NCBI GenBank assembly: GCA_009823505.1
Contig: VZQC01005577.1
Span: 721,341 to 785,340, forward strand
Source: Rhizomys pruinosus
Lineage: Eukaryota > Chordata > Mammalia > Rodentia > Spalacidae
Length of the DNA: 64,000 nt
Direction: 5' to 3'
A program made the position numbers and the translations under genes. Below are positions 52,747-63,942 of this stretch, one piece after another (the stretch's first letter is position 1; the number at the start of each line of letters is the position of its first letter). A model generated the notes under the pieces. It ran no database searches, was not told the DNA's origin, and saw only the letters and a program-made list of their open reading frames with translations.

Positions 52747-52759
52747 TCCCCTCTTTTTC

Positions 52760-52920
52760 CTTTATAAAATTGCTATTTCTTCATGGGGTTTTGTGCCTAC
52801 ATGTCACATCACACTGGAAGTCAGAGGTCAATTTTGGGAGTCTGTTCTCCCCTCCACTATGTGAGTCTCAGAGATTGAGATGGCTTGGTGACTTTACCCA
52901 GTGAGCCATCTTGCCAGGGC
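52760..52920 (-). mobile_element. B3-family SINE
   Basis: GAAGTCAGAGGTCAATTTTG, ending CAGTGAGCCATCTTGCCAGG. Confidence 0.75.
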
Positions 52921-53485
52921 TTTTCCCTGACTCGTTATGGATATGAGCTTATAGGGTGGCTCCAGAGGGCCTTGGATGGAATAATTTAATAATGATAAAA
53001 CCACGGGCCACAAGGGTTGCACAAGGAGGTAAAGACATGTCTTTTCTAGTAAATGGAGTTTCTTGTGGGACTCCTAGAAAATTGCAGGTTTACAGCTGGG
53101 AATGGAGAAAGGTCATATACACTTAGGCCTTAAGCAAGGTTCACTGCTATTTAAACATTCTTATTTGAATTACCTTGTATAAAAGAAATATTGTCTCTAT
53201 GTAGGCAACCTTTACAGTGAATATTGTTAATTGTGCTGGAACTCTCAACTCGCAGCTGGTGAGAAGCTTCATGCAAACTCCAGGATGAGAGGTCCCTTTC
53301 CTCTCCCATGGCCCCATAATTTTCCCTGTCCATCTTGCCTCACATATGACATAAAAGTGAAACTGGCCAGAAGAGCGAAGGGACGGAGAGGAAGGGAAGG
53401 GCATGTTGAGACACGGTTCATAAAATGTCCTTATGAGCCTAGTACCTTGGGCAATTAATATATATAATGAAGTTTTTAATTAAAA
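52921..53485. other. Stretch without recognisable gene or repeat
   Basis: No CCT6 exon found here on inspection; short frames only. Confidence 0.5.
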
Positions 53486-53491
53486 AAATGT

Positions 53492-53572
53492 TGCCAGGTG
53501 TGGTGGCACATACCTTTAGTCCAATTTAGTCCCAGCACTCAGTAGGCAGAGGCAGGTGGATCTCTATGAGTT
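53492..53572 (+). mobile_element. 3'-truncated B1 SINE
   Basis: GCCAGGTGTGGTGGCACATA, small duplication TTTAGTCCAA, stops after ATCTCTATGAGTT. Confidence 0.85.
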
Positions 53573-53609
53573 TTGACCTTGGTCAAAGAAATAAGACTGC
53601 AAAATTATA

Positions 53610-53850
53610 TGGATTTTTAAAAATATTTCATTTATCATTTTTATTCTATGTGTATGAATGTATTGGTTGCATGTGTGTAAGTGCACCAATGTCATGCAAT
53701 GCCCATGGAAGTCAGAAAAGGAAAGCAGATCCCCTGGAAATGGAGTAGCAGGTGGTTGTTAACTGCCATATGGGGGCTGGGAACTGAACCTGGGTCTTCT
53801 GCAAGAGCAGCCAGTGAACTTCTTAACTGCTGAGCCATCTCTCCAGCCAA
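53610..53850 (-). mobile_element. B2-family SINE
   Basis: Ends TTAACTGCTGAGCCATCTCT. Confidence 0.88.
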
Positions 53851-54111
53851 AACAAAATTATGTTTTTTAAACTTAAAATCAATTTGAAAATGTGACACTT
53901 AGGACCTTTCCTAGGGTTTAGTGCATTAAATGTGTAAAATGTATGAAAATGTAGGGAATTTGGGGGCAAGGTAATTAAGCCAGAGTTTTTTGGTATGGAA
54001 CTCCTGGGACTCAATGAAGTGTGCATTTTCTGTATTAGAACAGAACTGAAACTGCTACCAAAGAAAAAATTAGGTGGTCTTTTTTTTTAAAGATGCACTT
54101 GACCACATCCA

Positions 54112-54330
54112 GAATTTTTTTTATTATTTTTTATGTGTATGATGTACTGTCTCCATGTAGGTTGGTGTACCCATGTTGTACAGTGTCAAGGAGGTCAGAA
54201 GAAGGCATCAGATTCCCCTGGAACTGGAGTTAAAGATGGTTCTTAGCCGCCGTGTGGGTGGTGGGAATTGAACCTGGGTCCTCTGCAAGAGCAGTCAGTG
54301 CTCTTAACTGCTGAGCCATCTCTCCAGCCC
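54112..54330 (-). mobile_element. B2 SINE
   Basis: GAGGTCAGAAGAAGGCATCA through ACTGCTGAGCCATCTCTCCA; no 18-bp duplication. Confidence 0.92.
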
Positions 54331-54439
54331 CATGGTGGTCTTTTTTTAACCAAGGTAAGAGCCTTGTGTTAAAAATACATCAATTTTCACACCAAGATAT
54401 GAATTTTACATCTTCTTGTATAGTTTTTGGTTGTTGTTG

Positions 54440-54520
54440 TTTGTGGTACTAGAGGTTAAACCTAGGGCCTTGCTCATGAGAGGCAAGCAATCTGCCACTG
54501 AGCTATTTTCCCAGCCTTCC
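54440..54520 (-). mobile_element. ID/B4-type SINE head
   Basis: GGTTAAACCTAGGGCCTTGC and CCACTGAGCTATTTTCCCAG are reversed ID-type boxes. Confidence 0.7.
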
Positions 54521-54539
54521 TGTATAGTTTTAGAAAGCT

Positions 54540-54685
54540 TCTGCAGGCGTAGTGGCACATGTCTCTAATCCTAGCCCTCAGGAGGCAGATCTCTGTGAGT
54601 TAAAGGCCAGCCTGGTCTACAGAGTGAGTTCCAGGACAGTTAGGGCAATAGGGAGACCCTGTCTAAAAAAAAAAAAAAAATAGAA
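54540..54685 (+). mobile_element. B1 SINE
   Basis: GCAGGCGTAGTGGCACATGT through CCTGTCTAAAAAA. Confidence 0.9.
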
Positions 54686-54689
54686 AGCT

Positions 54690-55174
54690 TATGACTTGAT
54701 TAAATGAGCAAACTTGCTTTGGAATTGCCTATTTTTAAAACAAAATAATACAAAACCAACTGCTTCTGTCTCCGCAGTTTTTACTACTATCTCCTTTCTC
54801 TGCTTCACTTTATAAGTGTTGGAAGAGTTGTTTATCTACAGACAAGTATATATCCGTATAACTCATTCACATTTTTAAAAAGCTCCTTTACTTTCATTGG
54901 CTTAAAAAAATTCCTTCCCTTAAAAGGGAATAAACTCAAAATATTATTTGTATATAAAAAGCGTAAAGAAGAAATGCACAAACACGCAAGTGTATCCATA
55001 TGCCCACCGCCCCACCCAGCTTCAGACAGACATTACTGGCAGTTTTGGAAACTTCCCTGAACCTATTACCCTGTGAAAGCACAAGCTATGAAAATTTGTG
55101 GGATGCTACTAAAGCAGTATTAAAGGGAAATTCACATAACTGAACACCTATATAAGAAAAGAAGCAAGCCCTTG
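54690..55174. other. Stretch without recognisable gene
   Basis: AT-rich; 55085-55150 resembles old plus-strand L1 ORF2 (GATGCTACTAAAGCAGTATT). No CCT6 exon seen. Confidence 0.45.
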
Positions 55175-55430
55175 TGCTGAATGGTTTCAGTAGTCAACTT
55201 GACACACCTGGGAAGTGGGGAACCTCGACTGAAGCATGGTGTCTGTTGGACTGGCCTATGGGCCATATCTGTGAGGCTTTTTTTTTTTTTTGAGACAGGG
55301 TCTCCCTGTAGCCCCAGCTGGAACTCACTGTAGACCAGGCTGGCCTTGAACTCACAGAGATCCACCTGCCTCTGCCGCTGGGATTAAAGCTGTGCACCAT
55401 GCCCAGCCAAGGCATTTTCTTTCTTTTGTT
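55175..55430 (+). mobile_element. 5' part of an LTR with a B1 (55277-55408, minus)
   Basis: TTCAGTAGTCAACTTGACAC to GGCCATATCTGTGAGG, B1, then GGCATTTTCTT. Confidence 0.75.
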
Positions 55431-56670
55431 TTTTTTTAAAGTAACTTTTATTATGTGTCGTGTATTTCTACTTTTTCTTTTTTTTCTTTTCAGTCCCAAT
55501 TTAGAAACATTGCCCTACTCCCCGCACCTCCCCACCCCACTTGCTATCCAATACAGCCTTCTGCCCATAACCACTTGCATGTTTCTATGCAGATCTTTTG
55601 CCAAGGGTTTTCACTGCAGAAGGCTTCTCTATTTTGGACAGCCGTTTTAATAACAAGCTGAAACTCAGTTCTTTGACTGAAACTTCGTTCTTTGACCCTC
55701 GACTTCTATGTTGTTGTTATTGTTCCCCCTCTTTTGTATTGCTCTGACATAATGCCTATATAAACCATTCACACTATGTATCAAAAATATTATTACCTCC
55801 TGAAAATAAACTGTATGTTAATTCCAGAAAATATTGTTTAGGTCATTCACATTTTTCCCCTTTAATTGTTATGTTAACTCATAAAATAATGATACCTACC
55901 TTCCACCCATATACAGAAATTACAGAGTCTGAAAATTAAGTGGTAGGCTTCAATTCTAGAGCCTATAAAGATTCACATTTCAGGGTGTTTTTGGTGGCAC
56001 ACGCTTTAAATCCTAGCACTTGGGAGGGCAGAGGCAGTGCGGGATCTTTGTGAGTTCAAGGCCAGCCTGGTCTTCAGAGCGTATTCCAGGACAGCTGGGC
56101 CTAAGGGAGACCCTGTCTCAAAAGACCAAAAAAAAAAAAAAAAAAAAAAAGTCACCATATAAACAACGACAGTTTACTTTCAGATAAAGAATATATAACA
56201 TAACTGATTTGTCTCGCTAGACTTTCAGTGGGGATTTGGTGTTAAGCATCCACAAATTAGTGAAAACATTCGGTGTTTGTTTTTCTGGGATTGTGTTACT
56301 TCACTTAGGCATAATGGCTTAGTTTCCATCCATTTCTCCAAAGTTTCAATTGATGTCATCTTCTTTTATGGCTCAAAAAGAACATCTGTGTAGATGTATA
56401 AATTTTTGTATCCATTATATCTGTTGAGAGGCATTTGGGTTGCTTCCAATTCTTCACTAACGTGCATGTATCTTTGCAGTAGGATGAGTCTTGTGGGTAT
56501 ATACCCAGGAAGTGGTATAGCTATGGTCAGGTGGTGGGGACTCACTTTTTGAGTTCGTTTTTAAAGTGTTCTCCACACTCGCTTTACCATAATGGTTGCA
56601 CAGAGTTTACATCACCACCAGCTAGTGAATAGAGTATGTTCCTTTTCCCCAACTCTCCAACATTTGGTGT
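55430..56670 (-). mobile_element. L1 3' UTR and ORF2 tail
   Basis: 3' UTR 55430-56260 with a B1 at 55985-56150, then the ORF2 end (GGATGAGTCTTGTGGGTATA). It parallels 25146-26300. Confidence 0.82.
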
Positions 56671-56729
56671 CTTTTGTTTCTTCTTTTTGTTGTTGTTGTG
56701 TTGTTGTTGTAGTTGCTGGCTTTTTTGTG

Positions 56730-57085
56730 AGTTTTTTTTTTCAATCTATTTTTTTTATTGAGCTTTGTGCATTTTTACAATTTCCATACAAATCGCGACC
56801 CATTTCCCTTCCTGGCCCCCCCCACCGCACCAGAGCTCAGCATTCTGCAAACAGGTTTTTCATTTTTTCTCCGTCTCTTCTAAAATTTTCGAACTAGAAG
56901 TTTACTGTTTGGGGCAGAAGTTCACCATTTTAGTCAATTCTTTGCCCCAGTCTTTTTTGTTGTTGTTCCTTCTAATTTGCATCACTCCAAACTATGCATA
57001 TTTGCATGCCACATATATCAAGATTATGACATCAACAGGTTTTATCATCTTCAGCTTATATTTCTTTTTTCTTTAAAAAAAAAAA
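56730..57085 (-). mobile_element. L1 3'UTR-only fragment
   Basis: TTTTTTATTGAGCTTTGTGC onward parallels 21851-22189 (GAAGTTCACCATTTTAGTCA). Confidence 0.75.
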
Positions 57086-57229
57086 CTGTCATGTTTTCCT
57101 TAGGAAGTGTTTGAAGGTCCTCCTTGGCAAGCCCAAAACAACCCTCAGTCCTGCCCTTGTTCTCCACACTGGGGTCTTCCCTTCCCATGGTCACCAATGA
57201 GTCATTTCGTCACTGCATCTGTCTTGATC

Positions 57230-57490
57230 TTCCTGTATGGTCTCTGTGATACAGCCTGGTAGTCCAACAATGGCAGTCTATACTCTGAAGAGGCTGAAAC
57301 CCCAGTCGTGCTCAGTCCACACGCTGGATGTCTCCGCAGTCCCCGTCTGGCACTGAAGGTTTGGAGGATTCTTGGAGAGACATCAGTCTTTCTTTCTATA
57401 TGGAAGATTGAAAAGCTGTGTTCTCATGTCTTTGAGTATGGCAGCCACAGGGTAGGTGCACTTGCCAGTAAGAATTGAAGACAGGCAAAA
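57230..57490 (-). mobile_element. ERVL-type LTR fragment
   Basis: GTCTGGCACTGAAGGTTTGG and GAGAGACATCAGTC parallel the central part of the LTR at 9210-9666. Confidence 0.5.
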
Positions 57491-57496
57491 CAACAG

Positions 57497-58010
57497 TGCT
57501 TTTTTTTTTTTTTTTTTTTACTTTTTGTCTTTTTACTAAGTTCTCAAGTTTTATACTTGAAGTGCAATTTCTCAGACCTTACTAATTATTTATTTCTGGT
57601 TATACTTTCCTTTTGGATGCTTAAAGCCACACAGCCCAGATTAACCAAGGTTTTTGTTTTCTCTAGGTCAGTTGAGGATCTGGTCCTCAGGGGTCACTTG
57701 GGTTTTAGGGGGGGAGGAAGCCTCTGGTTCCTTTTGGCTTTTCATTTACCAGGTCCATCCACTTGAGGACAAAGTCAGGTCTTACTAGATTAGGCTTCCC
57801 TTTTTGAAGCATGAGCAGACTTTCCTCTTTATAGGCTGGACACTGGCTGAAGTCCCATTAGTGGATCTCCAAGACCTCCCAGCATAAGAAGACTGGTGAC
57901 TCACATTTGCAGGACATTTCAAGAGATGCCCCCCTGCATAGTCCCCTGGGACTTAGTTGACCTCTCAGGGCAAGGAACAAAGTTATCCCTTAGGTCCCTC
58001 AGCCAAATTG
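57497..58010 (-). other. Unidentified segment ending in a long poly(A) (possible retroposed mRNA 3' end)
   Basis: A T run at about 57500-57520 is a poly(A) on the minus strand, preceded by about 490 bp of non-repeat sequence with AATAAATAATTAG. No open frame. A short B1 start (58013-58046, minus) follows. Confidence 0.35.
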
Positions 58011-58049
58011 GTAGGGATTAGAGGCGTGTGCCACCATGCCTGGCTATAA

Positions 58050-58255
58050 AATTCACTTTTTTTTAAAGCATATTGCACCATAACTAAAGGGTATATCCCA
58101 AGAATGTAATGTTTGTCATACATTGAGATCAATTTAATTTACTATCTTCATAAACTAAGAGAAAAAAGAAATATGACCTTAATAAACACAGAAAAAAATA
58201 TTTGACAAAAGCCAACATCTTATAAAATTCTCATCAAACTAGGCACAAACTGTAA
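58050..58255 (+). mobile_element. Ancient L1 ORF2 fragment
   Basis: AATATTTGACAAAAGCCAAC is the plus-strand L1 RT pattern. Confidence 0.65.
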
Positions 58256-58499
58256 GGCTCACTGGGGCCAGGAGCATGTACCCGTACACAAAGGAGAGCC
58301 TCCCAAGGGAACGGAGCACTGAAGTCAGCCATAGACATCTGACCCACTCACTCCTCAGCCCAGCTAGAGCAGCAGCCTGTGAAGAGGAAAGACAAGACAG
58401 CAGCTGTGACCTCCCTCCCCTACTTCCCTGCCTACCTTACCTCAAGATTCCAGTGTCAGTGAGCAAACAAACCTTCCTCAACTCTGTCATCTTCTTTTT

Positions 58500-58692
58500 G
58501 TATGAGTGGATTTCCTGCAAGTGTGTACCAGCACCCATGTTGTACAATACCCATTGAGGTCAGAGATGTCAGATCCCCTGGAACTGGAGTTATAGACGAT
58601 TATTAGCAGCCATATGGGTGCTGGGAATTGACCCCAGGTCCTCTGAAAGAGTGGTCAAGGTTCTCAACTGCTGAGCCATCACTCCAGGCCCA
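58500..58692 (-). mobile_element. B2-family SINE
   Basis: Ends CTCAACTGCTGAGCCATCAC. The 240 bp before it (58258-58499) show no feature I recognise. Confidence 0.88.
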
Positions 58693-58751
58693 ACTCTGCT
58701 ATTTTTCAGATGTTTTTCTTAGTATATTTTGGTACTATTTTAATATTTATT

Positions 58752-59235
58752 TTATTTTATTTGGTCTTTTTGAGATAGTATCCCCATAGTCCCAGCTGGA
58801 CTGGAACTAACCATGTAGACCAGTCTGGCCTTGAACTCATATTGATCCACCTGCCTCTGCATCCCAAGTTCTGGGATTAAAGGCATGCACTGCCACACCC
58901 AGCTTATTTTGGGGGGTGGGGGAGGGGTTGAGACAGGGTCTCCCTGTAGCCCAAGCTGGCCTGGAACTGTCTCTGAAGACCAGGCTGGCCTTGAACTCAC
59001 AGACATCCTCCTGCCTCTGCCTCCTGAGTGCTGAGATTAAAGATGTGTGCTACAATTTCCAGTCTGGGTGTGGGGTTTCTTTGGGGGGGGTTGTTATTTT
59101 TGAGACAGGGTACTGTGTAGCCCAAGTGGACCTCAAATTTGCTCTGTAGTCAAGGATTACCCTGAATTTCTGACCTTCCTGTTTCCACTTGCCAGGAGCT
59201 GGGATTACAACCGTGTGTCACTGTTCCCAGTGTCA
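58752..59235 (-). mobile_element. Three B1-type SINEs in a row
   Basis: 58752-58906, 58925-59060 and an older 59095-59235, all minus strand, each with GAGACAGGG-like tail side and a CAGC/CAGT start side. Confidence 0.85.
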
Positions 59236-59288
59236 TGCAGCAGTGCAAGGTCAGCAGATGCTCAGTGAGCTGGGCCACAAGCCCCGCC

Positions 59289-59630
59289 TGTCCTAGTTTG
59301 TCTTCCATTGCTGTGACAAAACACTCTGACCGACACCAACTTGGGGAGGAAAGGGTTTATTCAGCTTACATCTCCTGGGTCACAGTTGATCACTCAGGGA
59401 GCCCAAGGTAAGAACTCAGGGCAGGAACCTGGAGGCAGGAGCTGAAGCACAGGCCATGGAGGAATACTGTCCACTGGCTTGCTCCTGGCTTGCTCTCTGG
59501 CTCATGCCCAGCCTGCCTTCTTATACTGCCACTGCTCAACAATCAAGACAATACACCACAGATGTGGCCACAGGCCAATCCAATGGAGCAACCCAGGTGT
59601 GTCAAGTTGACACTAAAGCTATCCAGCACA
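59289..59630 (-). mobile_element. Solo LTR (ERVL/MaLR-like)
   Basis: The minus strand runs TGTGCTGGATAGCTTTAGTG to CAAACTAGGACA (342 bp). CCGCC at 59284-59288 and 59631-59635 is a perfect 5-bp duplication, which fixes this family as a class III type LTR. Confidence 0.85.
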
Positions 59631-59639
59631 CCGCCCATA

Positions 59640-59963
59640 CTGCGCAGGATTTTCCACTTTCCTTGTTTAGATTTTGTTATTTTTAACCATGTGTATGCAG
59701 GAGGGGATATATGTACAAAGCACAAATGCCACAGAGGCCAGAGGCCTCAGACTCTCTGGAACTGGAGTAACTCTGTTGTGAGCTGCCCATGGTACTGAGA
59801 AATAAACACAGATCCTCTACAAAAGCAGTATACGTAGCCAGGTGTGGTGGCACACTTGGGAGACAGAGGCAGGCGGATCTCTATGAGTTCAAGGCCAGCC
59901 TGGTCTACAGAGTGAGTTACAGGACAGCTGGGACTACAGGGAAACCCTGTCTCAAAAAAGATC

Positions 59964-59994
<31 letters not shown>

Positions 59995-60040
59995 CAGTAC
60001 ATACTCTAACACTGAGCAATTTCTCCAGCCTCCACTTTCT
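59640..60040 (-). mobile_element. B3-family SINE split by a plus-strand B1 (59836-59970)
   Basis: GCAGTATA before and GCAGTACA after the B1 mark the insertion point; an (AAT)n tract ends the B1. Confidence 0.8.
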
Positions 60041-60167
60041 TTTCTATGGATAGTAGTCGTATATAAATTGGCCTTACTTTATTTTAGTTGTATTTCTACA
60101 TATGATTTATTTTGGTACTTTTCCTGTTATGACGCCTGTTTTCTTCCCTCTGAGAGGATTGAGCCCT

Positions 60168-60754
60168 TGTGATGGTTAGAGTTGTGGGGGGGAGGAGATT
60201 GTTTGTTTGTAAACAGGATCTCACTATGTAACTCTAGCTTGCCTGGAACTCACTAAGCAGACCAGACTGGTGTTGAACTCTCAGAGGTCCACCTGCTTCT
60301 GCCTCCATCTTTAATCCCAAATGCTGGGATGAAAGGTGTCCCGCACCATGCCCCGGATGCAATGGTTATTTTTGTCAATTTGACATAATGTAGAATAAGC
60401 TGGGAAGGGGGTGGGAGTCTCAGTTAGAGACCAGCTAGAGAAGGTTGGTGTGTTACCATGTCTGAGAGGAAGTGTCTTGACTACAGTAGTTGCAGTGGGA
60501 AGTCTCACACACTGGGTGGAACCATTCCCTGGGTTTGGGTCTTGATCTGTGCAAGACTGGAGAAAATGAGCTGAGCAGGCAGGCATTCAGTGTCTGCTCT
60601 CGTGTGGTCGTAACCAGCTGCTTCAAGTCCTGCTGCCTGGCCTTCCTCACCAGGATGGACTGTAACCTGGAACTGTGAGCTAAAGTAAACCTTCTCCCCC
60701 TTGCGTTGCTTTTGTCAGGGTATTTTATCACAGTGACAGAAGTGAAACTAAGTC
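60168..60754 (+). mobile_element. LTR (ERVL/MaLR-like) with a B1 (60190-60357, minus)
   Basis: TGTGATGGTTAGA, B1, then TTTTTGTCAATTTGACATAA to GTTGCTTTTGTCAGGGTATT. It is the intact relative of the LTR that gave the 44-bp minisatellite. Confidence 0.75.
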
Positions 60755-61039
60755 CTCAAGACACATCTATCTGTTAGTTATGGAGGGCACTACATAAAGC
60801 TAGAAGTGCTATCAATCACAATATATGCACAAGTTGAAGCATAAAAAGTGTTTTTAAAAGCAAGGTAGTTTAACTCCTCCAAAAGTTCACAATTCATCAA
60901 TTGCAGAATCTGAGGACAACAAAGTGACATGTCAAAGAATTCAAAAGTCTTGTTTTAAAAAATTGATCAATGATCTCACAGAGGATTCAAATAAGCCGAA
61001 GAATTAAGGAATTCAATTCAGGACTTAGATCTTCAAACA

Positions 61040-61200
61040 TGAGGCTGGAAAGATGGCCTAGTGGTAGAGAGCACTTGCAACACAGCCAGACCACCAGTGT
61101 GGGAGGAGAGAACCAACTCCCGAACACTGTCCTCTGACCGCTACATATAGCCACATATGTACATACATGCATGCATTCATACACACTTATAATAATAAAT
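61040..61200 (+). mobile_element. tRNA-type SINE
   Basis: GAGGCTGGAAAGATGGCCTA head and CTCTGACCGCTACATATAG body, (CATA)-like tail. Confidence 0.75.
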
Positions 61201-61621
61201 ATAAAAATATCAACCTAAGTGAGAAATATAACAAGAAAATTGAACTTTTTAGGGGAAAAACAACAATGATAAAAAAATGAAAAACTCAATCAATAAATAA
61301 ATAAATAAATAAGAAACCCAGTGGAAAGCATCCTTAAGATTGAGCAAAAGAAAGAAAATCAGGTACTGAAGACAAAGCTGGTCAATATGCCATCCACACA
61401 GCAGTAAAGGGAAATGACTCCAGGATACAGAAGACTATTCAAGTGAGATTACAGCAGAAAATTCCCCAAATCTAGGCAAAGAAACAAACATCTAAGTATA
61501 AGATTTTGTAGAAGTCAAAGAAGAAATTACCAGAAGACTGGGAACCATAGCCTAGAAATCGATTATTTGTCTAGCATGTACGAAGACATAAATTAACCCC
61601 CAATAGCACAGAAAGCTATTA

Positions 61622-61770
61622 AGATGGGCTTTTGGCACACACCTTTAATCCCAGCACTCAGGAGGCAGAGGCAGGCAGGTCTCTGTGAGTCCAAGTCTGG
61701 CCTGGTCTACATAATGAGTTCCAGGCTAGCTGAGGCTACAAGAAGACCCTGTCTAAACAAAAAAAAAAGA
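61622..61770 (+). mobile_element. B1 SINE
   Basis: GATGGGCTTTTGGCACACAC through CCCTGTCTAAACAAAA. Confidence 0.9.
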
Positions 61771-62309
61771 TCAAACAACAACATTTTGAATAAACATTTA
61801 AAAAATTAAAGTAAAATCCTACCAACCAAGATTACAATATCCAGCAAAGCTGTCCTTTTTAATTGATGAAGAAATAAAGATCTTTCAGGATAAATACAAA
61901 CTAAAGCAATTCATGAACAGTAACCCAGGATTGCAGAAAACACTTAGAAAAACCACACACATAGAGGAACAAGATTAGTCTCAAGCTTAACAGCTTAAGG
62001 AAAAGCAGATACCATGAAGAAGAGAATGAAGAACTGGCAAAGAATCAAGTATGCCCAACTTAGTAAATCACCAGACTCCTCAGATGAATAAAGGAAGGGG
62101 AAAGGCCTAGGATAAAGCTCAGAGTGCCTGGAAATCATGAAGAAATTGTAAATAGAAGCAACATATCTGAACAGAGTAAAAGCTATACATGACAAACCTA
62201 TACATGGCAAGCCAATACTGTACTACATGGGGGAAGCCGAAAGCGTTTCCTCTAAAGTCAAGAATGAGACAAAGTACTCACTCTCTCTACTCTTACTCAA
62301 TATAGGACT

Positions 62310-62559
62310 TGAATTTTTTTTTTGAGACAGGGTCTCCCTGTAGCCCCAGCTGGCCTGGAACTCACTCTGTAGACCAGGCTGGCCTTGAACTCACAGAGAT
62401 CTGGCTGCCACGGCCTCCAAAGTGCTAGGATCAAAGGGTAGTGTCACCACACCTGGCTTAAAGATGGTTCTAAGGCACCATGTGGGTGTTGGGAATTGAA
62501 CCTGGGTCCTCTGCAAGAACAGTCAGTGCTCCTAACCACTGAGCCATCTCTCCAGCCCC
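62310..62559 (-). mobile_element. Composite SINE: B2 head fused to B1, with own target duplication
   Basis: On the minus strand a B2 head reaches GAACCATCTTTAA and passes directly into B1 (GCCAGGTGTGGTG). AGGACTTGAATTTTT lies at both ends, so the composite retroposed as one unit. Confidence 0.93.
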
Positions 62560-62814
62560 AGGACTTGAATTTTTAACTAAAGCAATAATTCACAACAACA
62601 AAGAAAAAAAAGGAGTACAAATCAGAAGATGTCAAATTGTCCTTATATGTATTTGATATGCTCTTATACTTAAATCCATAGAGATTCCACCAGAAAACTC
62701 CTTTGTCTGATAAACACTTTCAGAAAATTTGGCTGTATACAAAAAGGAGCACTTCTTAAAACCCACAGCTTTTCTAGATGCCAATAATAAACATGCTGAT
62801 AAAGAAATCAGGAA

Positions 62815-62960
62815 AGCTGGGTGTGGTGGCACATGCCTTTAATCTCAGCACTTGGGAGGCAGAGGCAGGTAGATCTCTGTGAGTTCAAGGCTACCCTGGT
62901 CTACATAGTGAGTTCCAGGCCAGCTGGGACTACAGGGAGACACCGTCTCAAAAAAAAATA
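62815..62960 (+). mobile_element. B1 SINE
   Basis: GCTGGGTGTGGTGGCACATG through ACCGTCTCAAAAAAAA. Confidence 0.93.
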
Positions 62961-63005
62961 CCAATAAGATTCTTCACAAAAATAGAATTCTAAAACTCAC
63001 ATGGA

Positions 63006-63007
<2 letters not shown>

Positions 63008-63050
<43 letters not shown>
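63008..63050. repeat. (AC)n simple repeat
   Basis: About 42 bp of CA repeats within the ancient L1. Confidence 0.95.
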
Positions 63051-63051
<1 letters not shown>

Positions 63052-63610
63052 AGCCAGAGTAATCCTGAGCAAGAAGAGCAATGTTAGAGGTGTCACCATA
63101 GTGATTTCAAATTATATTACAGATCTACAGTAACAAAAACATTGTACTGACATGAAACCAGACACACAGACCAATGACACAGAACCCACACAACCTCAGC
63201 CACCTTATTTTTGACAAATTTGTCAAAAATATGTGCTGGAGAAAGGAGAACAATTATGTGAGAACAAAAACATCCATAAGTGGAAGAATAAAACTAGATC
63301 CTTATTTAGCACCCTGTACAAAATGAATTCAAAATTGACCAAAGATACCAACATAAGGCCTGAAACTTGGAAACTACTAGAGGAAAATACTTCAAGATAC
63401 CTGTGGGTAAAACTTTCTGGATAGGTCTCCAAAAGCCCAGCAAAACATCAAGGATTGATAAATGGTATTGCATGAAACTGAAAAGCTTCTGCAAAGCAAG
63501 GGAAACAGTGAAGAGATAGCCTGCAGAACAGGAAAAATCTTTGCCAGCTATTCATCCGACAAGGAATCAAGATCTAGAATGCATAAACCTCAAGATGTAG
63601 GTCCCTCCTG

Positions 63611-63942
63611 TGAGCTGCAGAAGTGGTCTCTATCAGTGAGCAATGGATCCACATCTCTCCAATGGTGGAGGCTGGAGGATCAGACTGGAGGATGGAGGTA
63701 GCAGTTTCAGCCTTCTCTCAGTGGCTGCATCCCCTACATCCTCCCCAACCCTGGGTCCCAAGTTGTGCGTGGCAGTGGCTTTCTGTCATTTGTAGTTTCT
63801 AGTCTTGGAAAGACTGAGTCTCAAGAATGGACTTCCTCCCTCCTCTGAGGGTCAGCTAAGGTCTTGACATTAGACAAGGGGTTGCGGAAGCTGGGGAGTG
63901 GGGGAGTGAAGGGAGAACATATTAGAAATACATTGTATCAGG
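63611..63942. other. Stretch without recognisable gene
   Basis: GC-richer than neighbours, no repeat or CCT6 exon recognised. Confidence 0.45.

Larger units (their letters stand above)
60860..63610 (+). mobile_element. Ancient L1, ORF1 to late ORF2, with SINE insertions
   Basis: ORF1 text 61300-61620 and 61810-62290 (ATCCAGCAAAGCTGTCCTTT), ORF2 62570-62810 and 62965-63600 (CAAATTATATTACAGATCTA, ATGAAACTGAAAAGCTTCTG). Insertions: tRNA-type SINE 61040-61200, B1 61622-61770, composite 62310-62559, B1 62815-62960. All frames broken. Confidence 0.78.

Noticed and set aside
60168..60754. Possible hAT-type DNA transposon
   Set aside because: Ends are TG/CA type with AATAAA near the 3' end, and a related copy at 59289 has a 5-bp duplication, which fits an LTR better than an 8-bp hAT pattern.
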